A stretch of 7,052 bases of DNA from Gammaproteobacteria bacterium. Its GTDB lineage: Bacteria; Pseudomonadota; Gammaproteobacteria; Chromatiales; Chromatiaceae. A program made the position numbers and the translations under genes. Of the stretch, positions 1 through 5,717 are shown in pieces. The notes beneath the pieces are model-generated. The model was given only the letters and a program-made list of their open reading frames with translations. It did no database searches and was not told the DNA's origin. The number at the start of each line of letters is the position of its first letter. The stretch's first letter is position 1. The stretch is taken from assembly GCA_019136395.1 (NCBI GenBank), contig JAGVUH010000598.1, positions 1 to 7,052 of the forward strand, read 5' to 3'.

Positions 1-1
1 C

Positions 2-94
2 AATACCCTGGCCGCCGCCCAGGCCACGGGGGGCATCAAGCGGGAGATGGCGCGACTGCTCAAGCCGGCCCTGTTGGTGGTCGATTTATGGTAA
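2..94 (+). pseudogene. 3'-truncated istB fragment (IS21-type helper ATPase), disrupted by the RIT element
   Basis: Frame 2 is open from the window edge and reads through AAAQATGGIK and LLKPALLVVD before ending LW-stop at 92-94. This resembles the stretch of IS21-family IstB helper ATPases just before and into Walker B, which normally continues as LLVVDELGY. The match stops after the aspartate at 83-85, so the P-loop lies upstream of the window and the sensor and C-terminal parts are missing. It differs clearly from the complete IstB at 4854-5603, so it comes from another IS21-type element. The simplest reading is that the RIT element inserted into this gene. The missing 3' part would then lie beyond the ritA side, outside the window. 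The identification rests on about 28 residues, so it is good but not certain. Confidence 0.72.
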
Positions 95-100
95 GACATG

Positions 101-169
101 AATAATGTGGAGTCCGGTTGCTACCGCATTGAATCAGCGCTGCTTGTTGGCGTAAGACTCCACATTATT
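101..169. repeat. 14-bp perfect inverted repeat near the RIT terminus, downstream of ritC
   Basis: AATAATGTGGAGTC at 101-114 is the exact reverse complement of GACTCCACATTATT at 156-169, with a 41-base spacer. The right arm ends 3 bases short of the ritC stop codon, and the left arm starts about 15 bases inside the junction with the istB remnant. Its place at the edge of a recombinase-only element suggests paired recombinase-binding arms, that is, the terminal site of the RIT element. It could also act as a hairpin at the 3' end of the rit transcript. It has no T-run of the intrinsic-terminator kind. Confidence 0.7.
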
Positions 170-171
170 TT

Positions 172-1188
172 TCACAAGGCCGCGAGCCATTCCAGGAGAG
201 AGGTGTCGGTACGCCACTGGGTTGGCGCCGGTGGGCTCTCCAAGCCCGCAGCCGACTCGATCGCCTGACGCTTCATCTCCAGGTCGACTGCCGCGTAGCG
301 GTTGGTGGTCGTCACCGAAGCATGGCCCAGCCAATGGCTGATGGTCGCGAGGTCAACACCGGCCTTGAGCAGGTGAACTGCTGTGCTATGCCGCAGGGTA
401 TGTGGATGGAGTCGCTTGCGGGCAAGGCTCGGCATCGTGACCGCCGCCAGCTGGACATACTTAGCGAGGATGTAACGTACGCCGTAGCGCGTGAGCGTGC
501 CGCCGCGATGGTTGCGGAAGAGCGGCTGGGCGTCATTCAGGTCGATGCCCTGTTGTTGGCAGTAGGCTTTGAGTACGGCGGCCGTCTGCGGCCAGAGCGG
601 GCAGATCCGTGCTTTATGCCCTTTACCGATGAGACGCACCTGATAGGGCTTAATCAACTGCAGATCAAGCGGGCGAACGTCGAGGAGCTCCTGCACCCGC
701 GCGCCGGTATTGAACAGCGTCGCCAGCAGGGTGTAATCGCGTTCACCATCGGCGTGCGACCGATCGATCGCGGCCAGGACGGCTTGAATCTCGGCATAGT
801 CCAGATATTCGACCGCCCGCTGCCCCGCCCGCTTGCACGGGATGGCCAGCACCCGCTGAGCTTGCTCCAGGGCATCGGGATGCTGCAAGGCCAGATAGCG
901 AAAGAAGGCATGCAAGGCCGCCAGGCGGACATTGCGGGTCGTCGGCAAATTGCCACGGCTGTCCTCCAGATCTTGCAGAAAGGCGACGACCACCTCGGGG
1001 GTCAGATGGCCGATGTCTAACACCGCGACCTGACAGCCGCGTTGGGCGGCGACGTAGCGCAGCAACAACATCAGGCTATCGCGATAGCTGTGCAGGGTAT
1101 GCGGACTGAGGCCGCGGACCTGCGGCAGGTAGTCGGCGAAGAAGGCGTGCAGGGCGCGCGCGAGGGTGTTTGGCAGTGAAGTGGTCAT
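172..1188 (-). CDS. ritC: RitC, third tyrosine recombinase of the RIT element (338 aa)
   Basis: This is a complete tyrosine site-specific recombinase of 338 residues, a normal length for the third RIT recombinase. An N-terminal SAM-like core-binding domain (about residues 8-110) is followed by the catalytic domain (about 125-305). The expected catalytic residues are present: R164 in TGARVQELL, K192 in GKGHKARI, H263 and R266 in HPHTLRHS, H289 in WLGHA and the nucleophile Y298 in TTNRYAAVD. It should cut and rejoin DNA through a 3'-phosphotyrosine link. The ATG at 1188 overlaps the ritB stop as ATGA and has a GGGAGG ribosome site about 6 bases upstream, so translation is probably coupled to ritB. 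Because the inner IS splits ritB, the original transcript from ritA is interrupted and expression of this intact gene is doubtful. The C-terminal 30 residues extend past the core fold. Confidence 0.92.
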   Translation of the reverse strand: MTTSLPNTLARALHAFFADYLPQVRGLSPHTLHSYRDSLMLLLRYVAAQRGCQVAVLDIGHLTPEVVVAFLQDLEDSRGNLPTTRNVRLAALHAFFRYLALQHPDALEQAQRVLAIPCKRAGQRAVEYLDYAEIQAVLAAIDRSHADGERDYTLLATLFNTGARVQELLDVRPLDLQLIKPYQVRLIGKGHKARICPLWPQTAAVLKAYCQQQGIDLNDAQPLFRNHRGGTLTRYGVRYILAKYVQLAAVTMPSLARKRLHPHTLRHSTAVHLLKAGVDLATISHWLGHASVTTTNRYAAVDLEMKRQAIESAAGLESPPAPTQWRTDTSLLEWLAAL

Positions 1189-1896
1189 CCCTGACCTCCC
1201 GCCTGATCATGCTGCGGGGTAATGAGGGCGCCGCCATAGGCTTCGAAGCGCTCACTCGCCCGCATCGCCAGGTCCGTCACGAACGGCAGGTAGTACGCGG
1301 TGGAGGCAATGGAGACATGGCCCATGTAGAGGGACAGGAGCGGCAATTTCGCCTGAACATCGGCGCCGGCCTCATACCAGCGCCGCAACACCTGGATGGC
1401 GAAATGGTGTCGGAAATCATGCACGCGCGGCAGACGCCCGTCAGAAGAGCGCAGGCCGGCATCCTGAAACAAGGCGCTGAGTCCTTGGTGTAAGCCGGCC
1501 CCACCATAGCCCAGCGCCCCCTGCCGACCATGACACAGGAGCGGGGCCTCGCTGTCGGCCCGGAAACCTGCCGCGGTTCGGACCTGCAAATAGCGTTGCA
1601 CCGCGGCGAAAGCATCTGCGGACAGCGGCAGCAGGCGCGCCTTGTGGAACTTTCCCGCTTGCACCGCGAGGGTCCGCTCCAGCGGATCGAGATCGCCGAG
1701 ACGCAAGCTCACCAGTTCACTGCGCCGCAGACCCAAGGTGTACAGCAGCACGAGGCTCACGCGCATGACGGCCGGGCGCAAGGGTGAATGCGGCGTTGGC
1801 GTCAGGGCATCAGCCGCCTGCAGCAGCCGCAAGAGCTCGGCTGGCGTGAACCAATAGGGCGGTCTTGGAGGATTGATGGGGGGGAACAGTGCCGGG
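1185..1896 (-). pseudogene. ritB: ritB, 3' part (catalytic domain), separated from its 5' part by the IS
   Basis: This is the catalytic half of the second RIT tyrosine recombinase. From the IS edge it reads LFPPINPPRPPYWFTPAELL and continues through all active-site motifs: R in LGLRRSEL, K in KFHKARLL, H and R in VHDFRHHF, and GH plus Y in MGHVSIASTAYYL. It stops in the ATGA overlap with ritC. The reading frame stays open into the IS end, where an in-frame GTG at 1922 adds about ten IS-encoded residues. That GTG has an AGAGG directly against it and no well-spaced ribosome site, so a stand-alone catalytic domain is possible but unproven. The matching N-terminal part is at 5766-6004. Removing the IS plus one 8-bp duplication joins the two parts in frame across DPA|LFPP. 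Confidence 0.88.
1889..1896. repeat. 8-bp target-site duplication, left copy (GTGCCGGG)
   Basis: GTGCCGGG lies directly outside the left inverted repeat of the IS. The same 8 bases lie directly outside the right inverted repeat at 5766-5773. In ritB sense the copy encodes the CCG GCA codons of DPA. Eight bases is within the 4-8 bp range known for the IS21 family. Confidence 0.93.
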
Positions 1897-1986
1897 CTCG
1901 ACGCTAATCCGAATTTACCCACCCTCTGCTAAGAAATCAGGCCCACCCCCTAGTGTGTAGGGGGCTGCGCTAACGAAAAAGTCCCC
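1897..1986 (+). repeat. Left IS end: terminal inverted repeat plus three GCTAA direct repeats
   Basis: The left inverted repeat is followed by three related 18-19 base units in the same orientation: GCTAATCCGAATTTACCCA at 1903-1921, GCTAAGAAATCAGGCCCA at 1928-1945 and GCTAACGAAAAAGTCCCC at 1969-1986. The shared pattern is GCTAA, an A-rich middle and a terminal CCC. Multiple spaced repeats that include part of the inverted repeat are a known trait of IS21-family ends and are taken to be IstA-binding sites. The binding role is inferred. Confidence 0.8.
1946..1964. other. Perfect 7-bp hairpin between left-end repeats 2 and 3
   Basis: CCCCCTA at 1946-1952 pairs perfectly with TAGGGGG at 1958-1964 around the 5-base loop GTGTG. 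It sits exactly between the second and third GCTAA units. There is no T-run after it on either strand, so a simple intrinsic terminator is not supported. A protein site, or an RNA structure that blocks reading from outside promoters, is possible. Confidence 0.5.
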
Positions 1987-2017
1987 GCCCGCACGACCCA
2001 TCCTGGGGCATGCGGGC
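1987..2017 (+). promoter_or_regulatory. Two-tier hairpin in the IS leader, upstream of the first IS gene
   Basis: GCCCGCA at 1987-1993 pairs with TGCGGGC at 2011-2017. Inside it CCCA at 1997-2000 can pair with TGGG at 2004-2007. It begins directly after the third end repeat and finishes 28 bases before the first ATG (2046). No T-run follows. It may shape the leader RNA of the IS operon or limit read-through from outside, but this is inferred. No convincing -35/-10 promoter could be assigned in 1897-2045. Confidence 0.4.
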
Positions 2018-2045
2018 ACACTTCCACCACGAGGCACGCTGCTGA

Positions 2046-2501
2046 ATGGTGGGAGAGATGAGCCACGCGCCCTGCTGTTGCTGCTGCGGCCAGCCGTTTC
2101 AACCGCGCCCCCAGAACCCTACCCAGACCTACTGTTCGCGGCCGGCTTGCCAGCGGGCGCGTAAGCGTGCCTGGCAACGGCGCAAGCGCGCCACCGATCC
2201 AGACTACCGCGCCAACGACCAGGCCGCCCAGCGGGCCTGGGTGCAGGCACATCCGCAGTATTGGCGGGCCTGGCGCGAGCGTCACCCCGAGTCTGTCGAG
2301 CGCAACCGCGAGGCTCAGGGGGCGCGCAACGCTCGGCGCCGTGGGGCGCTGGGGGTGATTGCAAAAGAGGACGCGTGGACGTCTGAAAGTTGTTTACCGG
2401 CGGGTACTTACCGGGTCGAGCCGTGGCGCGGGACGAATTGCAAATGTGGACGTGTCAACCGCGAAAACCTGTTTGTACTCAGCGCAGTAGACGCGGCTTA
2501 G
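2046..2501 (+). CDS. Small Cys-rich, strongly basic protein; putative zinc-binding DNA-associated protein of the IS (151 aa)
   Basis: No specific function is known to me. The N-terminus has a cysteine cluster at residues 10-14 followed by G and F (CG..F), then YCS..AC with C30 and C35. C11/C14 with C30/C35 would form a four-cysteine zinc-ribbon or treble-clef site. Residues 36-105 are very rich in Arg, Gln, Ala and Trp, with a repeated motif (QAHPQYW, RERHPES), probably a helical nucleic-acid-binding region. The C-terminus carries IAKEDAW and then a tail that looks frame-altered (see the 2358-2533 repeat). ATG at 2058 (MSHAPCC) is an alternative start, and neither start has a well-spaced ribosome site. 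The gene lies inside the IS, 72 bases before the ParB-like gene and in the same direction, so it is probably co-transcribed. It may assist transposase or ParB binding, which is inference. Confidence 0.7.
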   Translation: MVGEMSHAPCCCCCGQPFQPRPQNPTQTYCSRPACQRARKRAWQRRKRATDPDYRANDQAAQRAWVQAHPQYWRAWRERHPESVERNREAQGARNARRRGALGVIAKEDAWTSESCLPAGTYRVEPWRGTNCKCGRVNRENLFVLSAVDAA

Positions 2502-2533
2502 GGGGCCTGGCGGCGGATTGCAAAGAGAGGACT
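2358..2533 (+). repeat. Three ATTGCAAA-n-GGAC direct repeats at 79-80 bp spacing
   Basis: The copies are ATTGCAAAAGAGGACGC (2358-2374), ATTGCAAATGTGGACGT (2437-2453) and ATTGCAAAGAGAGGACT (2517-2533), with starts 79 and 80 bases apart. The first two lie in the 3' part of the Cys-rich gene but in different reading frames (IAKED against NCKCG). The third is beyond its stop, 41 bases before the ParB-like ATG. This favours either a DNA-level role (protein-binding sites ahead of the ParB-like gene) or a decayed in-frame repeat that has suffered a frameshift. The first 35-40 bases of units 1 and 2 show weak further likeness. Confidence 0.65.
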
Positions 2534-2536
2534 CGA

Positions 2537-2562
2537 TAGCCCTGACGGGCGTGTTCGGGCTA
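2537..2562 (+). promoter_or_regulatory. Short inverted repeat just upstream of the ParB-like gene
   Basis: TAGCCC at 2537-2542 and GGGCTA at 2557-2562 form a 6-bp arm pair with a 14-base spacer, ending 11 bases before the ATG at 2574. It could be an operator for an autoregulating DNA-binding protein or a weak leader hairpin. Arms of 6 bp in GC-rich DNA can arise by chance. Confidence 0.3.
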
Positions 2563-2573
2563 GGGTATCGGCC

Positions 2574-3701
2574 ATGAACGCCGCCCCCGTGAACGCGATG
2601 GTGCTCGATCTGCATCAGCTCGATGCCCCCTATGTCCAGACCCGGGTGCAGCGCCCCGAGCAGGTCCGTCGGCTGATGACCTCCATCGACGCCGATGGCC
2701 AGCGGGTGCCGCTGGTGGTCGTGGCCGAGGGCCCACGCTGGGTGTTGGTCGACGGCTACCAGCGCTGGGCGGCACTGCAACGCCTCGGCCGCGATACCGC
2801 CCAGGTCGAGGTCTGGCAGGGCTCGCTCGGCGCGGCCCTGACGCAGGTGTTGGCCCGCCATCAGGGCCGCGCCTTCGAGCCCATCGAGCAGGCCTGGATG
2901 TTGTCGGCGGCCCTGGCCGAGGGGCTGAGCCAGCGCGCCCTGGCGGCGGCCCTGGGCAAGGACGCCAGTTGGGTCAGCCGGCGCCTGGCGCTGCTCTCAC
3001 CGTTGTCCGAGCCCGTGCAGGAGGCCGTGCGCCAGGGCGTGCTCTCCAGCTGGGCGGCGAGCCGGGTCTTCGTCCCGTTGGCGCGCGCCAACGCCGCCGA
3101 CGCCGAGTCCTTGCTCGCCGCCTTGCACCACGCGCCCTTGTCCACGCGGGAGTTGGCCTCCTGGTATGCCCACTACGGACAGGCCAACCGCACGGCCCGC
3201 GCCCGCATGGTGGCCCAGCCGCGGTTGTTCATCCAGGCCCTGCAGGCGCCTGAAGCCCCGGCGAGCGACGACCCCGAGACGCAGTGGCTGGCCGAGTTGG
3301 CGCGGCTACGCCGACAACTCCAGCGCCTGGCGCGCACGCTGCCGCCCTTGCTCGACCCGCGCCCCCCGGCCGCGACCTGGGAAACCCTACGCCAGGCCGT
3401 GGCGAAGACCCTGCAGGCGCTTGAGCGCCTGCGCCAACCGTTACAGGAGGGAGAGCATGTTGTCGCAACCGCAACGCCAGACCATCGTCGAACTCCACGC
3501 CAAGGGGCTGAGCGTGCGCCAGATCAGCCGCACCCTGGGTCACGCGCGCCCCACGGTACGGCAGGTGCTGGCGCAGGGGGCGGTGCGACCCCCGAGCAAC
3601 AGGCAGCCCGCGCCGAGCATGCCAGAGCTCACCTCGCAGCTGCCCGCGCTCTACTGCAAAGCCCAGGGGAATGTGGTGCGGATGCAGGAATTGCTGCGTG
3701 A
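2574..3701 (+). CDS. ParB-like protein carried by the IS (375 aa as read)
   Basis: Residues about 10-100 form a ParB/Spo0J-type N-terminal domain: an opening RPEQVRRLMTSIDADGQRVP helix, then WVLVDGYQRWAALQRLG with D60-G61-Y62-Q63-R64 in the place of the ParB arginine box. RAFEPIEQAWML follows, resembling the NPIEEA motif. An HTH spans about 118-141 (LSQRALAAALGKDASWVSRR), followed by PLSEPVQEAVRQGVLSSWAA, typical of ParB central domains. Residues about 225-295 are Leu/Arg/Gln-rich and may be coiled coil. ParB proteins bind specific DNA, and many spread along it as CTP-dependent clamps. There is no parA partner here, so plasmid partition is unlikely. The last 82 residues overlap istA in another frame and look unlike a folded domain. 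The start is set by the ATG after a weak AGGG (2562-2565). A transposition or regulatory role is inferred from the neighbours. Confidence 0.82.
   Translation: MNAAPVNAMVLDLHQLDAPYVQTRVQRPEQVRRLMTSIDADGQRVPLVVVAEGPRWVLVDGYQRWAALQRLGRDTAQVEVWQGSLGAALTQVLARHQGRAFEPIEQAWMLSAALAEGLSQRALAAALGKDASWVSRRLALLSPLSEPVQEAVRQGVLSSWAASRVFVPLARANAADAESLLAALHHAPLSTRELASWYAHYGQANRTARARMVAQPRLFIQALQAPEAPASDDPETQWLAELARLRRQLQRLARTLPPLLDPRPPAATWETLRQAVAKTLQALERLRQPLQEGEHVVATATPDHRRTPRQGAERAPDQPHPGSRAPHGTAGAGAGGGATPEQQAARAEHARAHLAAARALLQSPGECGADAGIAA
3445..3450 (+). promoter_or_regulatory. Strong ribosome binding site fixing the istA start
   Basis: AGGAGG at 3445-3450 lies 6 bases before the ATG at 3457. The istA frame is open further upstream, to an earlier in-frame ATG at 3166, but this site and the start of the HTH similarity place the true start at 3457. 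The site lies within the ParB-like coding frame. Confidence 0.85.
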
Positions 3702-4854
3702 ACAGCTCGGCGCTGAGGTCCCCTACAGCACCCTGACCTACTGGGTGCGCGAACTGCAACTGCGTGAGGCGCCACCGGCGCGGGTTGGTCATTACGACTT
3801 CGCCCCGGGGCAGGAGATGCAGCATGACACCTCACCCCATCGCCTGCAGGTCGGTGGGACATCGCTCACCGCCCAGTGCGCCGGGCTCATCCTGGGCTTC
3901 AGCCGCTATGGTTTCATCCAGTATTACCCGCGTTTCACTCGCTTCGAGGCCCAGGTGTTCCTCGACGAGGCCTTCGCCTTTCTCGGCGGGACCTGCGGGC
4001 GCTGTACCATCGACAACACCAGTGTCCTGGTGGCCGCCGGCAGCGGGCCGGGGGCCCTGATCGCCGCCCAGATCGAGCAGTTCGGGGCGCGCTTTGGGGT
4101 CCGGTTTGTGCCCCATCCCATCGGAAATCCCGACCGCAAGGCCCATGTCGAGCGACTGTTTCACTACGTCGAGCACAACTTTCTGCCCGGGCGCGCCTTC
4201 GCCGACTGGCCGGACATCAACGCCCAGGCCCGCGCCTGGTGTGAGAGCGTCGCTAACCAGAAGGTCAAGCGTTCCTTAGGCACTTCACCGCGGGCCGCCT
4301 TTGAGCAGGAGCGCCCGGCGTTGCGCCCACTGCCGGCCCACCGGCCAGCGGTGTGTGTGATCGCCCATCGGGTGGTCGATACCGAGGGCTATGTGCATCT
4401 AGAGACCAACCGCTATTCGGTGCCCGAGCGACTCCTCGGCAAGGCGGTGGAGGTCTACCAGTACTTTGAGACGGTGGCGATCTACTTTCAGGGCCGTGAG
4501 GTGGCCCGCCACCCGCGGGCCATCGGCCAACGCGACCGCCGCCTCACCGCCGCCGGCCATCACGGCCCGCCGCGCACGCGGCGCACTGATCCGCCCCCGG
4601 CGCAACAGGCGTTACTGGTGGACGCCCCGGCGGTGCTCCGCGACTATATCCAGGCCCTGGTGGCCCATGCCCCGGGGCGCGGGGCAGCCCGGCTCAAGCG
4701 GCTGCTGCAATTCCAACGCACCTATCCATCCGAGCCCTTCCTGGCGGCCGTCGCCCAAGCCCTGACCTATGGCCTCTATGACCTGACTCGCCTGGAATCG
4801 CTGATCCTCAAGCAGGTGCGCGGGGCCTTCTTCCAGCTCGCGGAGGGGGACTGA
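3457..4854 (+). CDS. istA: IstA, IS21-family DDE transposase (465 aa)
   Basis: IstA cuts and joins the ends of the IS to target DNA. An N-terminal HTH spans about residues 7-36 (RQTIVELHAKGLSVRQISRT). The integrase-core domain has the catalytic triad D124 in QHDTSP, D186 in TIDNTS and E232 in DRKAHVERLF. The 45-residue gap between the second D and the E and the HVERLF context are typical of IS21. The C-terminal part contains NRYSVPERLLGKAVEV, the beta-barrel region usual in IstA, followed by HPR.IGQRDRR. The length is within the usual 390-520 residues. The motif reads QHDTS instead of the more common QVDWG or QMDWG. The gene overlaps the ParB-like frame by 245 bp at its start and istB by one base at its end (TGATG). 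No internal stop or frameshift is seen, so it is probably functional. Confidence 0.95.
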   Translation: MLSQPQRQTIVELHAKGLSVRQISRTLGHARPTVRQVLAQGAVRPPSNRQPAPSMPELTSQLPALYCKAQGNVVRMQELLREQLGAEVPYSTLTYWVRELQLREAPPARVGHYDFAPGQEMQHDTSPHRLQVGGTSLTAQCAGLILGFSRYGFIQYYPRFTRFEAQVFLDEAFAFLGGTCGRCTIDNTSVLVAAGSGPGALIAAQIEQFGARFGVRFVPHPIGNPDRKAHVERLFHYVEHNFLPGRAFADWPDINAQARAWCESVANQKVKRSLGTSPRAAFEQERPALRPLPAHRPAVCVIAHRVVDTEGYVHLETNRYSVPERLLGKAVEVYQYFETVAIYFQGREVARHPRAIGQRDRRLTAAGHHGPPRTRRTDPPPAQQALLVDAPAVLRDYIQALVAHAPGRGAARLKRLLQFQRTYPSEPFLAAVAQALTYGLYDLTRLESLILKQVRGAFFQLAEGD

Positions 4855-5603
4855 TGCGCGCGGCCATTCACACCCTGCTCGCCGAACTGCACTTCGCCGG
4901 CATGGCCCAGACCCTGGACCGGGTGCTCGATGGCGCCGAACAGGCCGGCGATCCACCGGCGGCGGTGCTGCTCGCGCTCTTGGGCGAGGAGTCGCGTCAC
5001 CGCCAGGAGCGCAGCCTCGCCTACCGCCTGCAACAGGCCCATTTGCCCTGGGACTGGTCGCTGGACACCTTCCCCTTCGCCCGCCAGCAGACGGTGGACG
5101 CCTCCCACATCCGCGCCCTCGCTGGCCTGGGATTCATCGACCGAGCCGAGAACCTGGTTTTGATCGGTCCACCCGGCACCGGCAAGACCGGACTGGCCAT
5201 CGGCCTGCTGCGTCAAGCGCTGGTCAACGGCTACCGCGGTCGCTTCTACAACGCCCAGGACCTGATCGACGAGCTTTATGCCTCGCTCGCCGACCACTCC
5301 ACCACCCGCCTGCTCAAACGCCTCGCCGCCTATGACGTGCTGGCCATTGACGAGTTGGGGTACATGAACCTCAAACCCGAGCATGCCAACGCCTTATTCC
5401 AGCTGCTGGAACAGCGCTACGCCCGCAAGAGTACCCTCATCACCACTAACCTCGACTTCGACCAGTGGTACGACCTCTTCCGCAATAAGCCCCTGGTCGA
5501 TGCTCTGCTCGACCGCTTACAGCATCACTGCATCACCCTGCGCCTGACCGGGCCGTCCTTGCGCGCCCCCGCGGCGACGCCCGACAACGCAGCTCCACGC
5601 TGA
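4854..5603 (+). CDS. istB: IstB, AAA+ helper ATPase of the IS21-family transposase (249 aa)
   Basis: IstB is the ATP-dependent partner of IstA. It assembles on target DNA and presents it to the transposase. The Walker A motif GPPGTGKT is at residues 105-112, Walker B is VLAIDELGY with D166 and E167, sensor 1 is TTNL with N199, and DRLQHHC follows near residue 221. An N-terminal helical region (about 1-95) includes the usual LLALLGEE..HR.ER.....L..A segment. The length is normal for the family (about 245-265). Its ATG overlaps the istA stop as TGATG, so translation is coupled. The C-terminal tail after RLTGPSLR is short and proline/alanine-rich. The gene appears intact and belongs to a different IstB subgroup from the remnant at 2-94. 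Confidence 0.95.
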   Translation: MRAAIHTLLAELHFAGMAQTLDRVLDGAEQAGDPPAAVLLALLGEESRHRQERSLAYRLQQAHLPWDWSLDTFPFARQQTVDASHIRALAGLGFIDRAENLVLIGPPGTGKTGLAIGLLRQALVNGYRGRFYNAQDLIDELYASLADHSTTRLLKRLAAYDVLAIDELGYMNLKPEHANALFQLLEQRYARKSTLITTNLDFDQWYDLFRNKPLVDALLDRLQHHCITLRLTGPSLRAPAATPDNAAPR

Positions 5604-5616
5604 CCCCTCTCTCCCA

Positions 5617-5664
5617 GCGCCAATCGCGGTCCAGTTCCTGTGTGAACCGGACCGCGATCGGCGC
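5617..5664. terminator. Long inverted repeat (21-bp arms, 6-base loop) after istB
   Basis: Arms at 5617-5637 and 5644-5664 match at 19 of 21 positions around the loop CTGTGT, starting 14 bases after the istB stop. In plus-strand RNA the two odd positions are A-C mismatches. In minus-strand RNA they become G-U pairs, so the stem is fully paired there. No T-run follows on either side, so it is not a classical intrinsic terminator. It may end the istAB transcript, or shield the IS from rit transcription entering from the right. That the fold exists is clear, but its job is inferred. Confidence 0.6.
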
Positions 5665-5717
5665 CCTCCTGCGCCCGTTACCCACTTCCCACGGCAGTCA
5701 TCCACTGCGCACGAGGG

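Noticed and set aside
322..1020. 232-residue plus-strand open frame opposite ritC
   Set aside because: It lies wholly antisense to a clear tyrosine recombinase with all catalytic residues and shows no recognisable domain. GC-rich genes commonly give such shadows.
172..1188. Phage integrase with an attachment site in a tRNA gene
   Set aside because: Three adjacent recombinases with ATGA overlaps fit a RIT element. No tRNA or other phage gene is present.
2358..2533. CRISPR-like array
   Set aside because: Only three degenerate 17-base repeats, two of them within a coding region, with no cas genes and no uniform spacers of the usual length.
3166..3456. Upstream extension of istA to an earlier in-frame ATG
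   Set aside because: That stretch is the shadow of the ParB-like gene in another frame. The AGGAGG site and the family N-terminus place the istA start at 3457.
2574..3701. Plasmid partition gene as evidence of a plasmid backbone
   Set aside because: There is no parA, replication gene or origin nearby, and the gene lies within the mapped ends of the IS, so it belongs to the IS and not to a partition locus.
3229..3825. 198-residue minus-strand open frame over the ParB-like/istA overlap
   Set aside because: Low-complexity Ala/Arg/Gly/Pro composition antisense to two supported genes, with no domain and no ribosome site that stands out.
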